64,000 nt of DNA from CAG-488 sp051881315 (GTDB taxonomy: Bacteria; Bacillota; Clostridia; Oscillospirales; Acutalibacteraceae), in the NCBI GenBank assembly GCA_051881315.1, contig JBJEPQ010000054.1, positions 1-64,000 of the forward strand, in the 5' to 3' direction. The translations under genes were made by a program, and so were the position numbers. This document shows positions 32,289 through 41,336 of the stretch, piece after piece; the stretch's first letter is position 1, and each line of letters begins with the position of its first letter. The notes under the pieces are model-generated. The model made no database searches. It was not told where the DNA came from and saw nothing but the letters and a program-made list of their open reading frames with translations.

Positions 32289-33038
32289 TTAAAGCAGAGT
32301 GAGTATCTTTGGACCGCTCGGTGTTATAGCCACCGTGTGTTCAAAGTGTGCCGACAGCTTACCGTCACGGGTTTTTACTGTCCATCCGTCCGGTAATGTT
32401 TTGACGTCTGCTTTACCGAGATTTATCATCGGTTCAATGGCAAGCGTCATGCCCGGCAACAGGCGGATTCCCCTGCCCGGGGTTCCGTAATTCGGTACAC
32501 TGGGGTCTTCATGGAGCTTGTGGCCTACGCCGTGTCCGACAAATTCACGGACAACGGAAAAACCTCTTGACTCGCAATGACGCTGAATCGCAGAGCCTAT
32601 ATCGCCGAGTCTGCCGCCTGCGACAGCCTTTTCGATGCCTAAGAACAGGCTCTCCTTGGTTGTGTCGCACAGCCGCTTCGCCTCGGAGCTTATCGCTCCT
32701 GCGGCGAAAGTAGCAGCATTGTCGCCGTTGAAGCCCTCGATGACGGCGCCGAGATCAATACTCACTATATCGCCCTCTTGGATTACGCGCTTCTTGCTGG
32801 GTATTCCATGAATAACCTCATCGTTTATGGAAATGCATGCGGTGGCAGGATAGCCGTTGTAATTAAGGAAGTTCGGCTGTGCGCCGCACTTAATAATGTA
32901 GTCATAGGCAATCTTGTCTATCTCAGCCGTGGTAACACCCGGCTCAACTGCCTCTCCTGCCAGCTTTAATGCTCCTGCCGAAATGATGCAAGCCTCTCTC
33001 ATGAGAGCAAGCTCTCTGTTCGTTTTGAGCACTATCAT
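32289..33038 (-). CDS. map: Methionine aminopeptidase, type I
   Basis: The 249-residue product has the five metal ligands of MetAP: SIDLGAVIEGFNGDNA (two Asp), GHGVGHKLHEDP (His), EPMINLG and HFEHTVAIT (two Glu). It removes the initiator Met from nascent proteins. It starts 2 bp after adk and precedes infA, the usual Firmicutes order adk-map-infA. It has no N-terminal zinc-finger extension. Confidence 0.97.
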   Translation of the reverse strand: MIVLKTNRELALMREACIISAGALKLAGEAVEPGVTTAEIDKIAYDYIIKCGAQPNFLNYNGYPATACISINDEVIHGIPSKKRVIQEGDIVSIDLGAVIEGFNGDNAATFAAGAISSEAKRLCDTTKESLFLGIEKAVAGGRLGDIGSAIQRHCESRGFSVVREFVGHGVGHKLHEDPSVPNYGTPGRGIRLLPGMTLAIEPMINLGKADVKTLPDGWTVKTRDGKLSAHFEHTVAITPSGPKILTLL

Positions 33039-33040
33039 GC

Positions 33041-33673
33041 TTAATCCTCCAATGCCTTGAGTGTGAGAGCCGACGTGTCGGCGATCTCCTCCTGGCCTTC
33101 AACTATTCTGAGAATTCCCTTCTTAGAATAGAAATCTTTAAGCGGTTCTGTCTGCTCGTGATAAACAGCAAGTCTGTCGAGAACCGTTTCGGGAGCATCG
33201 TCCTTACGCTGAACAAGCTCGCCGCTGCAAGTATCGCAAACACCTTCCGACTCAGGAGCCTTATACTCAAGATGATAAGAAGCTCCGCAGTCCTTGCATA
33301 CGCGTCTGCCGGACATTCTTGCAGCAATCTTCTCATCGGGAACCTCGATATCTATGACCTTATCAATGATAACGCCCATAGCGTCGAGAGCCTCCGCCTG
33401 AGGGATTGTGCGCGGGAAACCGTCGAGGATGAAACCGTTTGCACAGTCATCCTTTGCCAGTCTTTCCTTGATGATGCCGATAACGACATCATCGGGAACG
33501 AGCTGACCTGCGTCCATAAAGGACTTCGCTTTAAGTCCCATCTCCGTGCCCTGCTTGAGGGCTTCACGGATTATATTGCCCGTTGAGATCGCAGGAATGT
33601 TGAGCGCGTTGCAGATAACCTCTGCCTGTGTGCCCTTGCCTGCGCCCGGGGCGCCGAGAAGAATTAATTTCAT
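33041..33673 (-). CDS. adk: Adenylate kinase, zinc-containing long form
   Basis: The 210-residue product has the P loop LGAPGAGKGTQAE (7-19), the AMP-binding DGFPRTIPQAEAL and a LID domain with CKDCGASYH and CDTCSG, four Cys that bind structural zinc as in Gram-positive enzymes. It converts AMP and ATP to two ADP. It follows secY by 17 bp. Confidence 0.98.
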   Translation of the reverse strand: MKLILLGAPGAGKGTQAEVICNALNIPAISTGNIIREALKQGTEMGLKAKSFMDAGQLVPDDVVIGIIKERLAKDDCANGFILDGFPRTIPQAEALDAMGVIIDKVIDIEVPDEKIAARMSGRRVCKDCGASYHLEYKAPESEGVCDTCSGELVQRKDDAPETVLDRLAVYHEQTEPLKDFYSKKGILRIVEGQEEIADTSALTLKALED

Positions 33674-33690
33674 AATTAACTCCTTTTTAA

Positions 33691-35016
33691 TTAGTCAAGG
33701 AATCCCTTGTAATGACGCATCATCATCTGAGACTCAAGCTGCTTAACAGTTTCAATAGCAACACCGACAAGAATGATGATTGAGGTACCGCCGAGCGATA
33801 CGTTCATCGGAACACCGCAAGCCGCTGTGATAAGCTGGAACAGAAGCGGGAAGAGCGCAACAACCGAAAGGAGAAGAGCACCGAGCAAGGTAATTCTTGA
33901 CAGAATCTTCTGAATATAATCGGAAGTCGGCTTACCGGGACGGATGCCCGGAATAGATCCGCTGTTCTTACGGATGTTGTTAGCCATCTCAATCGGGTTG
34001 TACTGGATTGAAGCGTAGAAATATGCGAAGAAGATTATCAGTAAGAAATACAAAATCACATATACCCAGCTTGAGCTTGAGAAAAACTTGAAGAAATAGT
34101 CATACCAGCCGTCGCCTTCCTTTGCGCCGACAAAGAGATTGATTGTCGGGGGAAGGGAAAGAATTGACGAAGCGAAGATGATCGGCATAACGCCCGACAT
34201 ATTAACCTTGATAGGAATATGTGTGCTCTGGCCGCCGTACATCTTACGGCCTACAACTCTCTTTGCGTACTGAACGGGAATTCTTCTTTCGGCATTATCC
34301 ATCCAAACGATGTAAGCGATCATAAGGATAAGGCAGATCGCAACAACAACCGAAAGAACTGCATAAACTCCGCCGTATGAGAAATAACCGCCGTTCGAGC
34401 TGAAAAGCGAAGCGATGATCGACGGAATTCTTGCAACGATACCGGCGAAAAGGATAATTGAGATGCCGTTGCCGATTCCCTTGTCATTGATCTGCTCACC
34501 GAGCCACATGATCAATGCACATCCTGCCGAGAAGCAGAGAATGATGACAAGTGCCTGGAAGATATCGGCAAACACGCCGACGTCTTTCATAAGAAGAAAG
34601 TTATTTCCACGAAGGTAGAAATAGTAAGCTGTACTCTGAAGAAGAGCAAGAGCAACCGTTACATAACGTGTGATCGTTGCAATCTTCTTGCGTCCCTCTT
34701 CACCGTCTTTTGCAAGACGCTCAAGAGCGGGAATAGCAACAGTCAACAACTGAATGATGATGGAGCTGTTGATATACGGTGTGATAGACATTGCGAAAAT
34801 CGTACCGTAATTGAAAGCATTACCTGTCATCATATTCAGGTATTCCATGAATGTTCCGGACATCTGTGAGTCGGAGAAGATGCCGTTGGCACCCGCCGCA
34901 ACAAACGGTACCGGAATGGCAGCTCCTATTCTGAAAATCAGAACGATGAGCGCCGTGAATAAAATTTTCTTACGAAGATCTGCGATTTTCCATGCGTTGG
35001 CAAGCGTCCTCAACAT
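33691..35016 (-). CDS. secY: Protein translocase subunit SecY
   Basis: The 441-residue product has ten predicted membrane helices and forms the export channel with SecE and SecG. Landmarks are SITPYINSSIIIQLL in helix 2 (plug side), GEQINDKGIGNGISIILFAGIVARIP in the third cytoplasmic loop region and GIRPGKPTSDYI in loop C5, which touches ribosomes and SecA. It starts one base after the rplO stop. Confidence 0.98.
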   Translation of the reverse strand: MLRTLANAWKIADLRKKILFTALIVLIFRIGAAIPVPFVAAGANGIFSDSQMSGTFMEYLNMMTGNAFNYGTIFAMSITPYINSSIIIQLLTVAIPALERLAKDGEEGRKKIATITRYVTVALALLQSTAYYFYLRGNNFLLMKDVGVFADIFQALVIILCFSAGCALIMWLGEQINDKGIGNGISIILFAGIVARIPSIIASLFSSNGGYFSYGGVYAVLSVVVAICLILMIAYIVWMDNAERRIPVQYAKRVVGRKMYGGQSTHIPIKVNMSGVMPIIFASSILSLPPTINLFVGAKEGDGWYDYFFKFFSSSSWVYVILYFLLIIFFAYFYASIQYNPIEMANNIRKNSGSIPGIRPGKPTSDYIQKILSRITLLGALLLSVVALFPLLFQLITAACGVPMNVSLGGTSIIILVGVAIETVKQLESQMMMRHYKGFLD

Positions 35017-35017
35017 T

Positions 35018-35461
35018 TCAAATCACCTCTGCAATTCCGCCCGCAGCCTCGATCTTCTGCTTAGCAGACTCTGAGAATGCGTTAGCTTTAACTGTAAGCT
35101 TCTTTGTAAGCTCACCGTTACCGAGGATCTTTACGCCGTCAAAAGAATTCTTGACAAGACCTGCGGCTCTGAGAGCTTCGGTGTCTACTACTGCACCGTT
35201 GTCAAACTTCTTTTCGAGATCCTTTACATTAAGAGCAACGATCTCTTTGCGGAATATATTGTTGAAACCTCTCTTGGGAAGACGTCTCTGTAAAGGCATC
35301 TGGCCGCCTTCAAAGCCCGGACGCATGCCGCGGCCTGCTCTGGCTTTCTGGCCCTTGTGACCTTTACCTGCAGTTTTACCCTGACCGGAACCTGCACCTC
35401 TACCGATACGCTTGCGCTCCTTTGTTGAGCCGGGCGCCGGAGAAAGTTCGTGCAACTTCAT
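35018..35461 (-). CDS. rplO: 50S ribosomal protein L15
   Basis: The 147-residue product begins MKLHELSPAPGSTKERKRIG with the Gly-rich basic N-terminal arm (GRGAGSGQGKTAGKGHKGQ) that enters 23S rRNA. The start at 35461 fits the spacing from AAGGAGG; a GTG at 35470 lies within that site. It is directly followed by secY. Confidence 0.98.
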   Translation of the reverse strand: MKLHELSPAPGSTKERKRIGRGAGSGQGKTAGKGHKGQKARAGRGMRPGFEGGQMPLQRRLPKRGFNNIFRKEIVALNVKDLEKKFDNGAVVDTEALRAAGLVKNSFDGVKILGNGELTKKLTVKANAFSESAKQKIEAAGGIAEVI

Positions 35462-35478
35462 AATTCGCACCTCCTTGC

Positions 35479-35658
35479 TTATGCTTCGGTTACAACGATA
35501 AGGTGCTGAATCTTCTTTACCTTACCGAGAGTCTGGGGATTGTTCGGCTGAACCGAAACATCTCCGATCTTATGAAGACCAAGTGCATGAGCGGTGGCAA
35601 TCTGGTCCTTTTTGCTGCCGATCAAGCTCTTAACGAGCTTTACCTGTACATCTGCCAT
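35479..35658 (-). CDS. rpmD: 50S ribosomal protein L30
   Basis: The 59-residue product, found in the gap between rpsE and rplO, begins MADVQVKLVKSLIGSKKDQI and has the L30 core ATAHALGLHKIGDVSVQPNN and the end KKIQHLIVVTEA. GGAGGG lies before the ATG at 35658. The order rpsE-rpmD-rplO is conserved. Confidence 0.97.
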   Translation of the reverse strand: MADVQVKLVKSLIGSKKDQIATAHALGLHKIGDVSVQPNNPQTLGKVKKIQHLIVVTEA

Positions 35659-35672
35659 TTGTACCGCCCTCC

Positions 35673-36173
35673 TTAACCTAAAATTTCCTTTGCTGACTTG
35701 TCACGAACTGCTGCAACCTCGTCAACATTGCGGAGTTTTGAAAGTCCGTCGATAGTAGCTCTTACTACATTGCACGGATTGTTTGAACGCAGTGCCTTTG
35801 AACGGATGTCCTTGATTCCGACGGACTCAACAACAGCACGAACCGGGCCGCCTGCGATAACACCGGTACCGGGAGCAGCCGGCTTGAGAAGTACAACGCC
35901 TGCGCCGAATTTACCGATGATCTCATGAGGAATAGTTGTTCCTCTGAGAGAAACTTTAATAAGGTTCTTCTTCGCATCCTCGATACCCTTGCGGATAGCG
36001 TCGGGAACTTCGCCCGACTTACCGATACCGAAGCCTACTGTTCCGTTGCCGTCGCCGACAACTACAAGAGCAGCAAACTTGAAGATGCGACCACCCTTAA
36101 CTGTCTTAGAAACACGGTTGATAGTAACAACGCGTTCCGTAAGTTCCATAGCCGATGCATCAATCTTAGCCAA
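35673..36173 (-). CDS. rpsE: 30S ribosomal protein S5
   Basis: The 166-residue product has the S5 double-stranded RNA-binding fold (ERVVTINRVSKTVKGGRIFK) and the C-terminal domain with GTGVIAGGPVRAVVESVGI. It is involved in decoding fidelity. It is 18 bp downstream of rplR in the spc part of the operon. Confidence 0.98.
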   Translation of the reverse strand: MAKIDASAMELTERVVTINRVSKTVKGGRIFKFAALVVVGDGNGTVGFGIGKSGEVPDAIRKGIEDAKKNLIKVSLRGTTIPHEIIGKFGAGVVLLKPAAPGTGVIAGGPVRAVVESVGIKDIRSKALRSNNPCNVVRATIDGLSKLRNVDEVAAVRDKSAKEILG

Positions 36174-36191
36174 AAGTAATTCCTCCTATCC

Positions 36192-36551
36192 TTAGAACTT
36201 GAGGCCGCCCTCACGGGCGCCTTCGGCCAGTTCCTGAACACGGCCGTGATATATATAGCCGCCGCGGTCAAATACACACTCTTCGATGCCTTTGTCCTTA
36301 GCGCGCTGTGCGAGTACCTCGCCCACCTTGTGAGCTGCGGCTTTGTTTCCGCCGTATTCCGTGAAATCCTTCTCAACAGTAGAAGCGCTGACAAGTGTTA
36401 CGCCTGCCTCGTCATCTATTAACTGAGCGTAGATGTTCTGTAATGAGCGGAATACATCAAGGCGGGGGCACTGAGCTGTGCCGGAGATCTTGTTACGTAC
36501 TCTCTGGTGACGTGCAAGTCTCGCCTTATTACTGTCTGGTCTGTTAACCAT
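36192..36551 (-). CDS. rplR: 50S ribosomal protein L18
   Basis: The 119-residue product has RHQRVRNKISGTAQCPRLDV and ends DRGGYIYHGRVQELAEGARE, the L18 signature. It binds 5S rRNA together with L5. The length is normal and rplF precedes it by 24 bp. Confidence 0.98.
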   Translation of the reverse strand: MVNRPDSNKARLARHQRVRNKISGTAQCPRLDVFRSLQNIYAQLIDDEAGVTLVSASTVEKDFTEYGGNKAAAHKVGEVLAQRAKDKGIEECVFDRGGYIYHGRVQELAEGAREGGLKF

Positions 36552-36575
36552 AAGTGTTTCACTCCTTCATTAAGA

Positions 36576-37121
36576 TTATTTGCCACCCTTACCGGCTTTA
36601 CCTTCCTTGCGGCGAATGACTTCATCAACATACTTGATGCCCTTGCCCTTGTAAGGCTCCGGAGGACGCTTCTCGCGTACTTCTGCGGCAAACTGACCTA
36701 CCTTCTGTTTGTCAGGACCGGAAATAACGATTTTGTTTGCTGAAGGCACTTCAATCTTGATGCCCTCGGGCTGATCCATAAATACCTGATGTGAATATCC
36801 GATATTCAAAACAAGCTGTGATCCCTGCATTGCTGCACGGTAACCGATACCGTTGATCTCAAGCTCCTTCTTGTAACCGTTTGCAACACCCTCAACCATG
36901 TTGGCGATAAGGGTTCTGGTGAGACCGTGGAGGGATTTGTTAAGCTTTTCATCGTTCGGACGAGTAACAACGATCTCGTTGTTCTCAACTGCAACAGCGA
37001 TATTGCTGTGCACTGTTCTGGTAAGAGTTCCCTGGGGGCCCTTTACGGTAACAGTGCTGCCGTCGATATTAACATCAACGCCTGCAGGAATTGCGATCGG
37101 CAACTTACCTATACGTGACAT
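36576..37121 (-). CDS. rplF: 50S ribosomal protein L6
   Basis: The 181-residue product begins MSRIGKLPIAIPAGVDVNID and ends with the L6 signature KRPPEPYKGKGIKYVDEVIR. It sits near the sarcin-ricin loop. The ATG at 37121 lies ten bases after GGGGAGG; an extended reading from 37145 would overlap the ribosome-binding site and rpsH and is rejected. Confidence 0.97.
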   Translation of the reverse strand: MSRIGKLPIAIPAGVDVNIDGSTVTVKGPQGTLTRTVHSNIAVAVENNEIVVTRPNDEKLNKSLHGLTRTLIANMVEGVANGYKKELEINGIGYRAAMQGSQLVLNIGYSHQVFMDQPEGIKIEVPSANKIVISGPDKQKVGQFAAEVREKRPPEPYKGKGIKYVDEVIRRKEGKAGKGGK

Positions 37122-37138
37122 TCTAACAGCACCTCCCC

Positions 37139-37537
37139 TTACCAAACGAATGCAAGAACTTCACCGCCGACGTTAGCCTTGCGTGCGTCCTTGTCTGTCA
37201 TAACGCCCTTTGACGTAGATACGATTGCGATACCGAGGCCCTTCATAACCTTCGGCATATCCTCGCAGCCTGAGTAAATACGTAAACCGGGCTTTGAAAC
37301 TCTGCGTAAACCTGTGATGGCTGCGGTCTTGTTCTGGCCGTACTTGAGCGTGATCTCGATCATGCCCTGCTTGCCGTCATCCTCGACCTTGAAGCCTTTG
37401 ATATAACCTTCATCAACAAGAATCTGAGCAATTGCCTTCTTCATGTTAGATGCCGGGATTTTGACAGAATCATGTTTTGCAGAACTTGCGTTGCGAATTC
37501 TGGTCAACATATCTGCGATTGAATCTGTAGTTTGCAT
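37139..37537 (-). CDS. rpsH: 30S ribosomal protein S8
   Basis: The 132-residue product has DSIADMLTRIRNASSAKHDS at its N terminus and STSKGVMTDKDARKANVGGE near the end, the S8 signature that binds the 16S central domain. In E. coli S8 represses the spc operon at rplE; no equivalent site was identified here. It is 32 bp after rpsN. Confidence 0.98.
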   Translation of the reverse strand: MQTTDSIADMLTRIRNASSAKHDSVKIPASNMKKAIAQILVDEGYIKGFKVEDDGKQGMIEITLKYGQNKTAAITGLRRVSKPGLRIYSGCEDMPKVMKGLGIAIVSTSKGVMTDKDARKANVGGEVLAFVW

Positions 37538-37569
37538 ACCGTCAACCTCCTTAATGCAATTACTCTAAA

Positions 37570-37755
37570 TTACCAACTTGCTTTCTTGACTCCGGGGATC
37601 TGACCTGCATGAGCAAGCTCCCTGAAGCAGATACGGCAAACGCCGTACTTGCGAAGATATGCATGTGGTCTGCCGCAGATCTTGCATCTGTTGTATGCTC
37701 TTGATGAATACTTTGCAGTCTTAGCCTGCTTAACCTTCATTGATGTCTTAGCCAC
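37570..37755 (-). CDS. rpsN: 30S ribosomal protein S14, zinc-binding type Z
   Basis: The 61-residue product is the short zinc form: CKICGRPHAYLRKYGVCRIC supplies two Cys pairs. The N terminus is MAKTSMKVKQAKTAKYSSRA. This form is usual in Gram-positive bacteria. No zinc-free paralogue is present in the window. It lies between rplE and rpsH. Confidence 0.98.
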   Translation of the reverse strand: MAKTSMKVKQAKTAKYSSRAYNRCKICGRPHAYLRKYGVCRICFRELAHAGQIPGVKKASW

Positions 37756-37767
37756 AATTATACCTCC

Positions 37768-38310
37768 TTATTTCTCGAACGGAGCACCCATAAGCGTAAG
37801 CAGCTCACGAGCCTCTTCGTCTGTCTTTGCTGTGGTTACGAAGCAAATATCCATGCCGCGAACCTTGTCTACCTTATCGTAGTCGATTTCCGGGAAAATA
37901 AGCTGCTCCTTGATACCCATGGAGTAGTTTCCACGGCCGTCAAAAGAGTTCGCATTGATTCCTCTGAAGTCACGAACACGGGGGAGAGCGAGATTGAAGA
38001 ATCTGTCAAGGAATTCATACATTCTGTCGCCTCTGAGCGTGACCTTAACGCCGATTGTCATGCCTTCACGGAGCTTGAAGTTAGCAACTGACTTCTTAGC
38101 CTTACAGAGAACAGGCTTCTGACCTGTGATCTGGCTGAGATCGCTTACGATGGCGTCAACAATCTTCGGGTTGTCCCTTGCCTCGCCGCAAGCAACGTTG
38201 ATAACAATCTTTTCAAGCTTAGGGATCTGCATGACGCTCTTGTATCCAAACTTTTTCATCAAAGCCGGTGCGGCTTCGTTAACATAGGTTTCTTTTAACC
38301 TTGCTGCCAT
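37768..38310 (-). CDS. rplE: 50S ribosomal protein L5
   Basis: The 180-residue product has KLEKIVINVACGEARDN, the loop RGDRMYEFLDRFFNLALPRV and GNYSMGIKEQLIFPEIDYDK, all L5 landmarks. It bridges 5S rRNA and the P-site tRNA. rplX precedes it by 19 bp. Confidence 0.98.
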   Translation of the reverse strand: MAARLKETYVNEAAPALMKKFGYKSVMQIPKLEKIVINVACGEARDNPKIVDAIVSDLSQITGQKPVLCKAKKSVANFKLREGMTIGVKVTLRGDRMYEFLDRFFNLALPRVRDFRGINANSFDGRGNYSMGIKEQLIFPEIDYDKVDKVRGMDICFVTTAKTDEEARELLTLMGAPFEK

Positions 38311-38329
38311 TTGTCATGTACCTCCCTTA

Positions 38330-38656
38330 TTAAAATTCCGCGTTGCACTTTTTGCAAATGCGCTTCTTATCTTTTTTGCCGTTTTCTTTAACAGCGTGAC
38401 CTACTCTTGTCGGTCTGCCGCACTTAGGACAAACGAGCTGAACCTTATCTGCATAGAGTGCGCTCTCAGCCTTTACAAGACCGCCCTGCTCACCCATCTT
38501 CTTCGGCTTAACATGCTTTGTAACGATGTTAATGCCCTCAACGATAACCTTACCCTCTGAAGGAGCAACCTGGAGAACCTTACCTTTAGCTCCACGGTAC
38601 TTACCGTTGATAACAATGACCTGATCTCCGGTCTTAACGTGTACTTTATTACTCAT
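38330..38656 (-). CDS. rplX: 50S ribosomal protein L24
   Basis: The 108-residue product has a KOW motif (TGDQVIVINGKYRGAKGKVL, residues 7-26) and the C-terminal CPKCGRPTRVGH and CKKCNAEF, two Cys pairs that may bind zinc. It initiates 50S assembly near the tunnel exit. It follows rplN by 15 bp. Confidence 0.98.
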   Translation of the reverse strand: MSNKVHVKTGDQVIVINGKYRGAKGKVLQVAPSEGKVIVEGINIVTKHVKPKKMGEQGGLVKAESALYADKVQLVCPKCGRPTRVGHAVKENGKKDKKRICKKCNAEF

Positions 38657-38671
38657 AGCTGCACCCCCTGA

Positions 38672-39040
38672 TTAAAGCACTTCGGGAGCAAGTGAAAGGA
38701 TCTTCATGAAATCGTGGTCACGAAGCTCTCTTGCAACAGGTCCGAATATACGTGTGCCCTTTGGGTTTTTGTCTTCTCTGATAATAACGGCTGCATTCTC
38801 GTCGAAACGGATATATGTGCCGTCGTTGCGGCGTACGCCGCTTGCAGTACGAACAACTACTGCCTTTACAACCTCGCCCTTCTTTACGACGCCGCCGGGT
38901 GTTGCTTTTTTAACCGAAGCAACGATAACGTCGCCGATGTTGGCGTATCTTCTGCCGGTACCACCGAGAACTCGGATACATCTGATCTCCTTCGCTCCGG
39001 TGTTGTCGGCAACTTTGAGGTTACTTTCTTGCTGTATCAC
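38672..39040 (-). CDS. rplN: 50S ribosomal protein L14
   Basis: The 122-residue product begins MIQQESNLKVADNTGAKEIR and has GGTGRRYANIGDVIVASVK and GTRIFGPVARELR, the full L14 pattern. It forms a bridge to the small subunit. The length is standard. Confidence 0.98.
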   Translation of the reverse strand: MIQQESNLKVADNTGAKEIRCIRVLGGTGRRYANIGDVIVASVKKATPGGVVKKGEVVKAVVVRTASGVRRNDGTYIRFDENAAVIIREDKNPKGTRIFGPVARELRDHDFMKILSLAPEVL

Positions 39041-39068
39041 AGTGTTTGCCTCCTTACACCTGCGCCAA

Positions 39069-39326
39069 TTATTTGGCTTTCTCGATAATCTCGACTACAC
39101 GCCATCTCTTGTCCTTTGAAAGAGGACGTGTTTCCATAATCAATACTCTGTCGCCTACGCCGCACTCGTTGTTCTCGTCGTGAGCCTTGAACTTGATTGT
39201 ACGGTTGACGATCTTCTTATAAAGCGGATGCTTTATCTTATCCTTAACAGTGACAACGACTGTCTTGTCCATCTTGTCGCTGCTGACAACGCCTACGCGC
39301 GTCTTTCTGAGGTTTCTTTCGCTCAT
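39069..39326 (-). CDS. rpsQ: 30S ribosomal protein S17
   Basis: The 85-residue product begins MSERNLRKTRVGVVSSDKMD and has the S17 signature GDRVLIMETRPLSKDKRWRV. The ATG at 39326 is nine bases after GGGAGG; the in-frame ATG at 39347 would overlap the rpmC stop and is less likely. Confidence 0.97.
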   Translation of the reverse strand: MSERNLRKTRVGVVSSDKMDKTVVVTVKDKIKHPLYKKIVNRTIKFKAHDENNECGVGDRVLIMETRPLSKDKRWRVVEIIEKAK

Positions 39327-39346
39327 AACAGTTAACCTCCCTTTCA

Positions 39347-39550
39347 TTACGACTCAGCGCCGTGGAGTTCGATATCACGCTGAACAGTCTTGATTCTTGC
39401 GATATCCTTCTTAACGGCGTTAATGCGCATTGGGTTGTCGAGCTGGTTAATGGCCTGCTGGAAACGAAGCTTGAAAAGCTCATCCTTTAAATCGTGAAGC
39501 TTGGTGTCAAGCTCTTTAGCGGACATTTTTCTGATTTCACTTGCTTTCAT
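39347..39550 (-). CDS. rpmC: 50S ribosomal protein L29
   Basis: The 67-residue product is a two-helix hairpin (EIRKMSAKELDTKLHDLKDE, then NPMRINAVKKDIARIKTVQ), the L29 fold at the tunnel exit where the signal recognition particle docks. Its ATG overlaps the rplP stop by one base, so the two are translationally coupled. Confidence 0.97.
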   Translation of the reverse strand: MKASEIRKMSAKELDTKLHDLKDELFKLRFQQAINQLDNPMRINAVKKDIARIKTVQRDIELHGAES

Positions 39551-39975
39551 TACTGCTCACCACCCGTTTCTTCTTTAGTTACAAACTTGCATTTGATCGG
39601 GAGCTTATTAGCTGCAAGACGAAGAGCCTCGCGAGCTGTGTCCTCATCAACACCTGCAATTTCAAACATTACTCTGCCCGGCTTAACAACTGCAACCCAG
39701 TATTCAGGTGATCCTTTACCTGAACCCATTCGGGTTTCAGCCGGCTTCTCTGTGATCGGCTTATCCGGGAAAATCTTTATCCAAACCTGACCGTTACGCT
39801 TGATGTAACGAGTCATCGCGATACGAGCTGCCTCGATCTGGTTTGATGTGATCCATGCCGGCTCGAGAGCCTGAAGTCCATATTCACCGTTGGTAACCTT
39901 GTTACCGCGTGTTGCCTTACCCTTCAGACGACCTCTCTGAACTCGACGATATTTAACTCTCTTAGGTAACAGCAT
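39550..39975 (-). CDS. rplP: 50S ribosomal protein L16
   Basis: The 141-residue product begins MLLPKRVKYRRVQRGRLKGK and has ITSNQIEAARIAMTRYIKR and RMGSGKGSPEYWVAVVKPGR, the L16 signatures next to the A-site tRNA. It overlaps rpsC and rpmC by one base on each side (TAATG junctions). Confidence 0.98.
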   Translation of the reverse strand: MLLPKRVKYRRVQRGRLKGKATRGNKVTNGEYGLQALEPAWITSNQIEAARIAMTRYIKRNGQVWIKIFPDKPITEKPAETRMGSGKGSPEYWVAVVKPGRVMFEIAGVDEDTAREALRLAANKLPIKCKFVTKEETGGEQ

Positions 39976-40658
39976 TATTTAGCTCCCTCCTTACGGCGTG
40001 GTCTGCGATGATTGTTGTTAGCCTCATGGAGAACCTCGCCCTTGTAAAGCCAAACCTTAACGCCGATACGTCCGTAAGTTGTCTTTGCCTCTGCAAAGCC
40101 GTAGTCGATGTCGGCACGGATTGTCTGAAGGGGAATTGTTCCCTCGTGATATGTCTCGGAACGGGCAATTTCTGCTCCGCCGAGGCGGCCTGAACACTGA
40201 ATTTTAATTCCCTTTGCGCCAAGCTTCATTGTGCGTCCGATGCACTGCTTCATAGCGCGGCGGAAAGAAATACGTCTTTCGAGCTGAGCTGCAATGTTCT
40301 CAGCAACAAGCTGTGCGTCAAGGTCGGGCTGCTTGATCTCAATAATGTTGATCGAAACATCCTTGTCTCCGCCAAGCTTCTTTTTGCAAATTTCCTTGAG
40401 CTTCTCGATCTCCGAGCCGCCGCGGCCGATTACCATGCCGGGCTTTGCGCAATGGATGTTGATATAAACACGCTTTGCGTCACGCTCGATCTCAACCTTT
40501 GGTACACCTGCAGGAGCGAGTGTAGCAAGAAGGTATTCACGAAGATTATAATCCTCAACAAGAGTATCGCCGAAAGTGCTCTTTCCGGCATACCAGCGGG
40601 ATTCCCAATTCTTAATAACACCGATTCTGAGACCGGTAGGATTTATTTTCTGGCCCAT
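39975..40658 (-). CDS. rpsC: 30S ribosomal protein S3
   Basis: The 227-residue product begins MGQKINPTGLRIGVIKNWES and has a KH domain (AKPGMVIGRGGSEIEKLKEI) and the C-terminal S3 domain. It lines the mRNA entry channel with S4 and S5. It ends in a one-base overlap with rplP. Confidence 0.98.
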   Translation of the reverse strand: MGQKINPTGLRIGVIKNWESRWYAGKSTFGDTLVEDYNLREYLLATLAPAGVPKVEIERDAKRVYINIHCAKPGMVIGRGGSEIEKLKEICKKKLGGDKDVSINIIEIKQPDLDAQLVAENIAAQLERRISFRRAMKQCIGRTMKLGAKGIKIQCSGRLGGAEIARSETYHEGTIPLQTIRADIDYGFAEAKTTYGRIGVKVWLYKGEVLHEANNNHRRPRRKEGAK

Positions 40659-40677
40659 ATGTTTACCTCCTCCTCGC

Positions 40678-41010
40678 TTATTCTGCTTCTCTGAGTACTA
40701 TTGTGATGTGAGAAGTCTTCTTGTTGATTCTGTATGCACGTCCCTGTGCTCTCGGACGGATTCTCTTGAGAGTCGGTCCCTGACCTACGAAGCACTCTGC
40801 AACGTAGAGGCTTGAAACGTCCATATCTTTGTTTTCCGCATTAGCCATAGCTGACTTGAGCAGCTTTGCAAGCGGTTCACACGCAGCCTTCGGCGTGTGT
40901 TTAAGGATAGCCATTGCCTGGTCGCAAGGCTTATTTCTGATAAGGTCAAGCACAATCTGAACCTTTCTCGGTGCAATACGCACATAGGTTACTTTTGCTG
41001 TTGCTTCCAT
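40678..41010 (-). CDS. rplV: 50S ribosomal protein L22
   Basis: The 110-residue product has YVRIAPRKVQIVLDLIRNKP at its N terminus and the C-terminal beta hairpin KRIRPRAQGRAYRINKKTSH that reaches into the exit tunnel and affects macrolide binding. Length and spacing are normal. Confidence 0.98.
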   Translation of the reverse strand: MEATAKVTYVRIAPRKVQIVLDLIRNKPCDQAMAILKHTPKAACEPLAKLLKSAMANAENKDMDVSSLYVAECFVGQGPTLKRIRPRAQGRAYRINKKTSHITIVLREAE

Positions 41011-41033
41011 GAATACACACTCCTTTCGGCTAA

Positions 41034-41315
41034 TTATTTACCGTTATTTGTAGTCTTTGAACCTGCGTGACCTCTGAAGGTTCTTGTAGGTGCAAATTCG
41101 CCCAACTTATGACCAACCATGTCCTCTGTAACATATACGGGAACATGCTTGCGTCCGTCATGAACCGCAAATGTGTGGCCGACAAAGTCAGGGAAGATTG
41201 TGGAGCTGCGGCTCCATGTCTTGAGAACTATTTTTTCGCCCTTCTCGTTCATTGCCTGTACTCTTTCGAGGAGCTTAGCCTGCACGAAGGGGCCTTTCTT
41301 TACGCTTCTGCCCAT
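41034..41315 (-). CDS. rpsS: 30S ribosomal protein S19
   Basis: The 93-residue product begins MGRSVKKGPFVQAKLLERVQ and has WSRSSTIFPDFVGHTFAVHD and MVGHKLGEFAPTRTFRGHAG, the S19 signature of the 30S head. It lies 21 bp after rplB. Confidence 0.98.
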   Translation of the reverse strand: MGRSVKKGPFVQAKLLERVQAMNEKGEKIVLKTWSRSSTIFPDFVGHTFAVHDGRKHVPVYVTEDMVGHKLGEFAPTRTFRGHAGSKTTNNGK

Positions 41316-41336
41316 AGATCTTTATCTCCTTTCAAC